From the NCBI GenBank assembly GCA_023433345.1, contig JAEZDA010000110.1, forward strand, positions 1 to 36,965: a DNA stretch of 36,965 nt, given 5' to 3'. This document shows positions 32,398 through 36,965 of the stretch, one piece after another. Position 1 is the stretch's first letter. Each line of letters opens with the position of its first letter. Source of the DNA: Bacteroidota bacterium. GTDB lineage: Bacteria > Bacteroidota > Bacteroidia > Chitinophagales > Chitinophagaceae. Below the pieces are notes generated by a model. That model saw nothing but the letters and a program-made list of their open reading frames with translations. It was not told where the DNA came from and ran no database searches. A program made the position numbers and the translations under genes.

Positions 32398-34590
32398 ATG
32401 GACATAATGTATTTCTTAAAGGTGCTCTACAGGAAAAAGTGGATCATTATTTCCCTGAGCTTCCTCGCCGTAGTTGCGGCCTTTCTATACCTTGTTAAGA
32501 AGAAACCCTTGTATGTGTCGGTTGCACAATATTCCACCGGCTTTACATCTGAAAAAGTAAAACTGGTTGATGGAAGCACAGCGATCGATCTTTATACGGT
32601 TGATGTAAAATTTGATAACGTTATCGAAACCATCAAGTCTCCCCAGGTGGTGAACAGGGTGGGCTACTCCTTACTGCTGCACGACCTTTCAGACCCGCAC
32701 AATGCATACACTCATTTGTCTGCTAAAGACAAACAAACAGCCGTGTACAGGGAGATGAACGTGGATACAGCCAGGAAGATACTTCTGGAGAAACTTACCA
32801 CTCATTCACTTCTTCATTCTAATAAAAAGAATGAATCCTTGCTCATCGAATACCTGAAACTCTACGGTTACGGTTATGATGAAATGCTTTACTACCTGAA
32901 TGTTTCAAGGGTTGCACGAACTGATTATCTCAACATTGTGTACAGTTCGGTAAACCCAGATCTTTCTTCACGCGTGGTTAATGCCATCGGCCAGGAGTTT
33001 TTGAATTATTATAGAAACCTGAATTCGCAACGTACCGATGAAAACGCGCAGACCATCAAAAGCATGGTGGCAACACAACAAGCGAAGGTTGATAGTTTAA
33101 GCCAGATATTGTTGAGCGAGAAAGTTAGCCAGGGAACGATCGATCCGGTAAGTCGCACTACGAGCGCGATGGAAACGGTTACTGAAATTGAAAGCAGGCT
33201 CGCTGAAGAAAAGGGAAAGTACAACACGCATTTGAACAGGCTTACCTACCTGCGCGCGCAGCTTAACTCACTCACCACCACATCAGGCTCTGTAACGGGA
33301 AATAATGATGAAGTGATCCGTCTTACAAACCGCCGCAACGACCTCGTAGCGGAGCTGGGGAGGAAGGGTGGAACTGACCCCGCATTGCAAAAGCAGATCG
33401 ATGACCTCCGGGCGGAGATAATCCGTAAATCAGGAGCGAGTACGAGTATGACGAGGTCGCGCGAAAAAATTGATCAGCTAACGCGCGAGATCAACGAGGA
33501 GGAAGCTTTACTTAATGCCTCACGGAGTACCATAGACGATTATAATTCCCGTATCAGCAGGTACATGGGGATGACTAACGTAAACCCCGGAAGCGGTGTT
33601 AAGATGGATGTTATCCGTTCCAAGCTTGAAATGGAGAATGAACAACTTAAAACCATCCGTGAAAAGTATTCACAGGCGGAAGGTTTGCTGCGAGACGATC
33701 CTACATCAAACTTCATTCAAACCCGAATGGGTATTCCACCCAACCAGCCTGAATCTAAGAACACACTTATGAAGATGCTGCTTTCCGGCATGTCAGTATT
33801 TCTGCTCACATCCCTCATCTTCATCTTCCTTGAGATATTTGACACGGCTGCTAAAACGCCCTCTATATTTTACCGGCAAACCAAATTGCGCAGTGCAAAC
33901 ATTCTGAACAGAATCAACTTAAATAAGCGTACAGCCGTTGACGTTATGCTTGAAGAGTTAAGTGGAAGAAGGTATGTGGCGGCAAATTATTTTAAGAACA
34001 GCATCAGGAAGATAAGGTATGAATTGCTCAATAGCGGTAAAAGTGTTTTTCTCATAAGCAGCACAAAGCGCGGTGCGGGTAAAACAACTGTTGTGGAAGC
34101 GCTGGCGGGCAGTCTTTTATTAAGTCATAAGAAAGTGTTGATAATAGACCTGAATTTTTTGAACAACGAACTGTCGCGACATTTTAACGCAGAAGTATTT
34201 ATCCAGGACATTGCAGGAAAGGTGAACTATTCAATCCCTTTCTCGCAGCAAAAAGTTACGGGCGGCACCACCTACGAAGGCCTTGATATTATCGGGTGCC
34301 GCGAAGGGAACACAACGCCAAGCGAAGTTCTGTACGATCTCAACATGACAGACTTCCTCATTGCTTTAAAGGAAGAATACGACTTCATTCTCCTCGAAGC
34401 CGGCGCATTGAATCTTTATGCAGACAGTAAGGAACTGATGGATTATGCTGACGGTGTGTTCTTAACTTTTTCTGCAGACAAAGGCACAACACAGTCTGAT
34501 ATAGAATCGCTGAAATTTCTGCAGGAGAAAAAAGATAAATTCCAGGGTGTAATTCTCAATAAGGTACTAATGGAAAACGTGAACTCCTGA
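32398..34590 (+). CDS. Wzc-like polysaccharide co-polymerase with degenerate BY-kinase domain
   Basis: A 730-aa inner-membrane protein controlling polysaccharide chain length and export. Wzz-type layout: first transmembrane helix about 14-33, a long periplasmic part with coiled-coil stretches (about 215-440), second helix about 458-480. A cytoplasmic BY-kinase-like ATPase domain covers about 515-725. Walker A is present (SSTKRGAGKTT, Lys562). Walker A' is IIDLNF (Asp584) without the usual second Asp, and the Walker B position has Glu667 (FILLEAGAL) in place of Asp. The C-terminus (ILNKVLMENVNS) has no tyrosine cluster. Autophosphorylation as in Wzc or CapB is therefore doubtful; ATP-binding may survive. 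The stop codon overlaps the next gene's ATG by one base (TGATG), indicating translational coupling to the acyltransferase. Confidence 0.88.
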   Translation: MDIMYFLKVLYRKKWIIISLSFLAVVAAFLYLVKKKPLYVSVAQYSTGFTSEKVKLVDGSTAIDLYTVDVKFDNVIETIKSPQVVNRVGYSLLLHDLSDPHNAYTHLSAKDKQTAVYREMNVDTARKILLEKLTTHSLLHSNKKNESLLIEYLKLYGYGYDEMLYYLNVSRVARTDYLNIVYSSVNPDLSSRVVNAIGQEFLNYYRNLNSQRTDENAQTIKSMVATQQAKVDSLSQILLSEKVSQGTIDPVSRTTSAMETVTEIESRLAEEKGKYNTHLNRLTYLRAQLNSLTTTSGSVTGNNDEVIRLTNRRNDLVAELGRKGGTDPALQKQIDDLRAEIIRKSGASTSMTRSREKIDQLTREINEEEALLNASRSTIDDYNSRISRYMGMTNVNPGSGVKMDVIRSKLEMENEQLKTIREKYSQAEGLLRDDPTSNFIQTRMGIPPNQPESKNTLMKMLLSGMSVFLLTSLIFIFLEIFDTAAKTPSIFYRQTKLRSANILNRINLNKRTAVDVMLEELSGRRYVAANYFKNSIRKIRYELLNSGKSVFLISSTKRGAGKTTVVEALAGSLLLSHKKVLIIDLNFLNNELSRHFNAEVFIQDIAGKVNYSIPFSQQKVTGGTTYEGLDIIGCREGNTTPSEVLYDLNMTDFLIALKEEYDFILLEAGALNLYADSKELMDYADGVFLTFSADKGTTQSDIESLKFLQEKKDKFQGVILNKVLMENVNS

Positions 34591-35690
34591 TGACAGCAGG
34601 CCTGGCAAAAGCTCCCCGGCAAACATGGATCGATTATGCGCGTGGAATTGCCATCATCCTGGTTTTGTACCGGCATGTTTTTGAAGGAATTAGAAATTCC
34701 GGGTTAGCCGTTATAGAATATGCCGACCTCGAACATGCCAATATTCTTTTCTTCAGCTTCCGGATGCCGTTATTTTTCATAGTGTCAGGCATATTCGTAG
34801 CAGGAAGTTTATACAAAAGGGGTTTGGGCAGGTTTATAGAAACAAAAGCGCGTACCATTCTCTATCCGTATTTTCTTTGGGGCATCATCCAGATCAGTTT
34901 ACAGATCTTCATGTCTCAATGGGTGAACACCCAGCGTTCACCTTCAGATTATCTGCTGTTGCTTTACTTGCCAAGAGGTCTGGAGCAGTTTTGGTATCTC
35001 TATGCATTATTCAACGTGTCGGTTCTTTATGCACTTTCTATCTCCGTTTTTCGGCTGAATGCATGGCAGAATACGGGCATTGGCTTGCTGATGTTTGCCG
35101 TTTCAGCCTACATAGGTCGTGAAGCTATCAATATCGGCTTCCTGTATGATATAATGCATTATTATCTTTTTTATGCAATAGGAGACCTCTGTGCGCGTTT
35201 TATCAGGGATAAAAAGAATCTTGGCCTCCTGCAATCGTGGAAGGCAGCGGCATTGCTGTTTATTCCTTTTGTTGCAACCCAATGGTATTTTTTGCAGAAG
35301 AACCTGGCTCATCCTACCGGGCATTATGACTATGTTGAAAATTTTGAACCTTACTTATTCATAATTATTGCGCTTACAGGCTGCGCATTTGTAATAAGTA
35401 TTTCGTTTAACCTTCAACGTTATAACCGGTTCAGGTGGTTACATATTTTGGGAAGACATTCTCTTTATATTTATGTAGCACATGTTATTTCGCTGGCAGC
35501 AACCAGGATATTCATGGTGAAAGTGCTTCATGTAACACATGTGCCCACTTTGCTGATCGTGGGAATTCTGATGGGTCTTTTGCTTCCGGTGCTGATGTAT
35601 AAAATTGCGGAACGCATGAATATGAGGTGGCTCTTTACATTGGAGAAAAATGATAAAATTGACGCTGCCTTGCCCGCAGCAGCACAATAA
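34590..35690 (+). CDS. Acyltransferase family 3 membrane protein
   Basis: A 366-aa integral membrane O-acyltransferase (acyltransferase-3/OafA type) with about ten hydrophobic segments. The family signature is at the N-terminus: WIDYARGIAIILVLYRHVF (Arg and His in the first helix region), then FFSFRMPLFFIVSGIF. These proteins transfer acetyl or other acyl groups onto sugars of surface polysaccharides. There is no extracytoplasmic SGNH domain. Its ATG overlaps the Wzc-like stop by one base. The methyltransferase start is 20 bp beyond its stop. With an esterase-like domain encoded upstream, the locus may both add and remove acyl groups, which is inference. Confidence 0.88.
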   Translation: MTAGLAKAPRQTWIDYARGIAIILVLYRHVFEGIRNSGLAVIEYADLEHANILFFSFRMPLFFIVSGIFVAGSLYKRGLGRFIETKARTILYPYFLWGIIQISLQIFMSQWVNTQRSPSDYLLLLYLPRGLEQFWYLYALFNVSVLYALSISVFRLNAWQNTGIGLLMFAVSAYIGREAINIGFLYDIMHYYLFYAIGDLCARFIRDKKNLGLLQSWKAAALLFIPFVATQWYFLQKNLAHPTGHYDYVENFEPYLFIIIALTGCAFVISISFNLQRYNRFRWLHILGRHSLYIYVAHVISLAATRIFMVKVLHVTHVPTLLIVGILMGLLLPVLMYKIAERMNMRWLFTLEKNDKIDAALPAAAQ

Positions 35691-35710
35691 AATTGATATT
35701 TTTACGAAAG

Positions 35711-36448
35711 ATGAAAATAAGGAATCCAAAAAGCAGGTTTGATATAAGGGTGAAGAGTTCTGACAAAGTGCTCGATGTAGGTGGTGGCCATAATCCCCAC
35801 CCCCGCGCAAACGTAGTTGTTGACAAATTCACCGATACCAATTTTCACCGCAGCGGAGATATTAAAGTGTTGGAAAAACAAAAATTCATAGCGGCAGATG
35901 GTGAGAATCTTCCCTTTGCTGATAAAGAATTTGATTATGTGATCTGTTGCCACGTACTCGAACATGTGGAAGATCCGGTAAAATTCCTTTCCGAATTATT
36001 CAGGGTAGGGAAGCGAGGTTATCTCGAAACCCCTTCACTGCTCGGAGAGAATCTCTTCGCGCGTAAATCGCACAAATGGATACTGCACGAACATAAAGAC
36101 GTATTGTATCTGGTTGACAAGGAAAAACTTGGTTTCATTTACGGCTACGATATGGGTGAACTCATACAGGATTATCTTCCCAAGCACAGCATCGGCTTTA
36201 AAATAACAGAGCGTACGCATCCCAATGCCTTCTCCATTCGCATCGAATGGGAGAATGATTTCGATTATGTGGTGGAACCCCAGGATCCGGGGATCAGAAA
36301 ATACTTCACTGAAAAATGGAAGGAGGAATGGGGCGATGAATTTTTCCCGCCACGTTCCATGGGCGCAGAACTTTCTGCTGCCGCCGGTGCTTTTTTCGAC
36401 ATTCTAAAAAGCGTATTCAAATCAAAAGTGCTTAAAAAGACTTCCTGA
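35711..36448 (+). CDS. Class I SAM-dependent methyltransferase
   Basis: A 245-aa soluble methyltransferase. Motif I is VLDVGGGHNPHPRANVVVDKF (about 21-41), followed by FIAADGENLPFADKEFDYVICCHVLEHVEDP (motif II/IV region, about 62-92) and the strand KRGYLETPSL. The C-terminal half is less typical (HKWILHEHKDVLYLV ... DPGIRKYFTEKWKEEWGDEFF) and could form an acceptor-binding lid. It is likely a sugar or lipid-carrier O-methyltransferase of the polysaccharide pathway. ATG at 35711 is preferred to a TTG at 35693, which would add six residues. It lies between the acyltransferase (20 bp) and the flippase gene (5 bp), so it is clearly in the same operon. Confidence 0.87.
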   Translation: MKIRNPKSRFDIRVKSSDKVLDVGGGHNPHPRANVVVDKFTDTNFHRSGDIKVLEKQKFIAADGENLPFADKEFDYVICCHVLEHVEDPVKFLSELFRVGKRGYLETPSLLGENLFARKSHKWILHEHKDVLYLVDKEKLGFIYGYDMGELIQDYLPKHSIGFKITERTHPNAFSIRIEWENDFDYVVEPQDPGIRKYFTEKWKEEWGDEFFPPRSMGAELSAAAGAFFDILKSVFKSKVLKKTS

Positions 36449-36453
36449 ACACA

Positions 36454-36965
36454 ATGGCAGCACCCGTAAAATACAAGGGCTGGATCGTTTCAGGGTTCTT
36501 TAATGGCTTACAGAAATTATCTGTTCCCGTATTCGGCATAGTTACCACCATGATCCTCGCAAAGGAGGCACTCACAAAAACCGAAATGGGTGTTTGGGCA
36601 TTGTTTCTTGTAGTCACATCTTTTATAGAACTCATCAGGCAGGCACTGGTAAAAACATCTTTGATCAAATTTGTTAACCACAGCACTGCGGAAGAACAAC
36701 GTTTTGTGTTGTCTGCAGCATTTTTTCTCAACATCATTATCACCCTGCTGCTTGTAGTAGTGCTTATCTTTTTTGCACCGCAGATCGCTGCATTATTGAA
36801 AGCGCCTGAGCTCGAAGAAATGCTTTATATCTTTTCGCTCGGAATACTGGTGCTGATCCCCTTCTCGCATTTTGAATGGATCATGTACAGCAAGTCAGAT
36901 TTCAAAGGACTTTTCGCCACTTATTTTTACAGGCAGGCGATCACGCTTGCCCTGATGGTCTTTTT
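36454..36965 (+). CDS. Wzx-like polysaccharide flippase, 3' end outside the window
   Basis: The frame starts at ATG 36454, five bases after the methyltransferase stop, and stays open for 170 codons to the end of the window. The visible part has hydrophobic segments at about 12-38 (FNGLQKLSVPVFGIVTTMILA), 45-66 (MGVWALFLVVTSFIELI), 85-108 (FFLNIIITLLLVVVLIFFAP) and 122-140. LAKEALTKTEMGVWALFLVVTSF is typical of the oligosaccharide flippase / MATE-like superfamily, which moves lipid-linked repeat units across the inner membrane. Full-length members have about 420-480 aa, so over half is missing. It completes initiation, glycosylation and flipping in one locus. Confidence 0.82.
   Translation, partial: MAAPVKYKGWIVSGFFNGLQKLSVPVFGIVTTMILAKEALTKTEMGVWALFLVVTSFIELIRQALVKTSLIKFVNHSTAEEQRFVLSAAFFLNIIITLLLVVVLIFFAPQIAALLKAPELEEMLYIFSLGILVLIPFSHFEWIMYSKSDFKGLFATYFYRQAITLALMVF

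Overview
The window looks like a chromosomal segment of a Bacteroidota bacterium, most likely a Chitinophagaceae relative. Three things point there. Two secreted proteins carry a C-terminal type IX secretion (T9SS) sorting domain. Promoter-like elements fit the Bacteroidota TTTG/TAnnTTTG consensus better than -35/-10 boxes. Start codons lack clear Shine-Dalgarno sequences, and several small families seen here (PepSY-like periplasmic protein, four-helix-bundle protein, ~100-aa 'PRPP synthetase-like' protein) are typical of the phylum. No rRNA, tRNA, CRISPR array or transposase gene was found.

Positions 1-14.9 kb are a housekeeping and stress region. It starts inside dnaE2 (error-prone polymerase, 5' end cut by the window). 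Then come a small conserved protein, an SDR dehydrogenase behind an FNR-like palindrome, a monofunctional catalase, a DegP/HtrA-like lipoprotein protease with a DUF1275 membrane protein upstream, a PepSY-like protein, a dodecin, a KefB-type antiporter, a small membrane protein, a T9SS cargo protein and a membrane-anchored EEP-family hydrolase.

Positions 15.0-36.97 kb are a surface-polysaccharide locus. Two methyltransferases (15.0-16.9 kb, +) converge on a long minus-strand block. In transcription order that block holds a GT2 enzyme, an orphan response regulator, a polyprenyl sugar-phosphate transferase, a GT2, a GT4, a four-helix-bundle ORF, another GT2 and a GT39-like membrane glycosyltransferase. 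A divergent plus-strand block holds a 2332-aa T9SS-secreted multidomain esterase-like protein, a Wzc-like co-polymerase with a degenerate kinase domain, an acyltransferase-3, a methyltransferase and the start of a Wzx-like flippase that runs off the window. Together they read as a Wzx/Wzy-type exopolysaccharide pathway: initiation on undecaprenyl phosphate, glycosyl additions, methyl and acyl decoration, flipping and chain-length control. A very large exported protein may act on or bind the product. No Wzy polymerase or outer-membrane export protein (Wza) is visible, so the locus continues to the right or elsewhere.

The most unusual pattern is a set of six short degenerate tandem arrays with an exact 7-bp period, five of them 28 bp (4 x 7) and one 35 bp. 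They sit at gene junctions, sometimes inside the ends of coding sequences. Two arrays of the same heptamer in opposite orientation bracket the four-helix-bundle gene within the glycosyltransferase block, as if that 608-bp unit had been inserted there. Other items worth attention are a sugar transferase with a receiver-like but phospho-site-less N-terminal domain next to an orphan receiver, a triplicated ~170-residue domain in the giant secreted protein, and changes at normally conserved residues in the Wzc-like, EEP and dodecin proteins.
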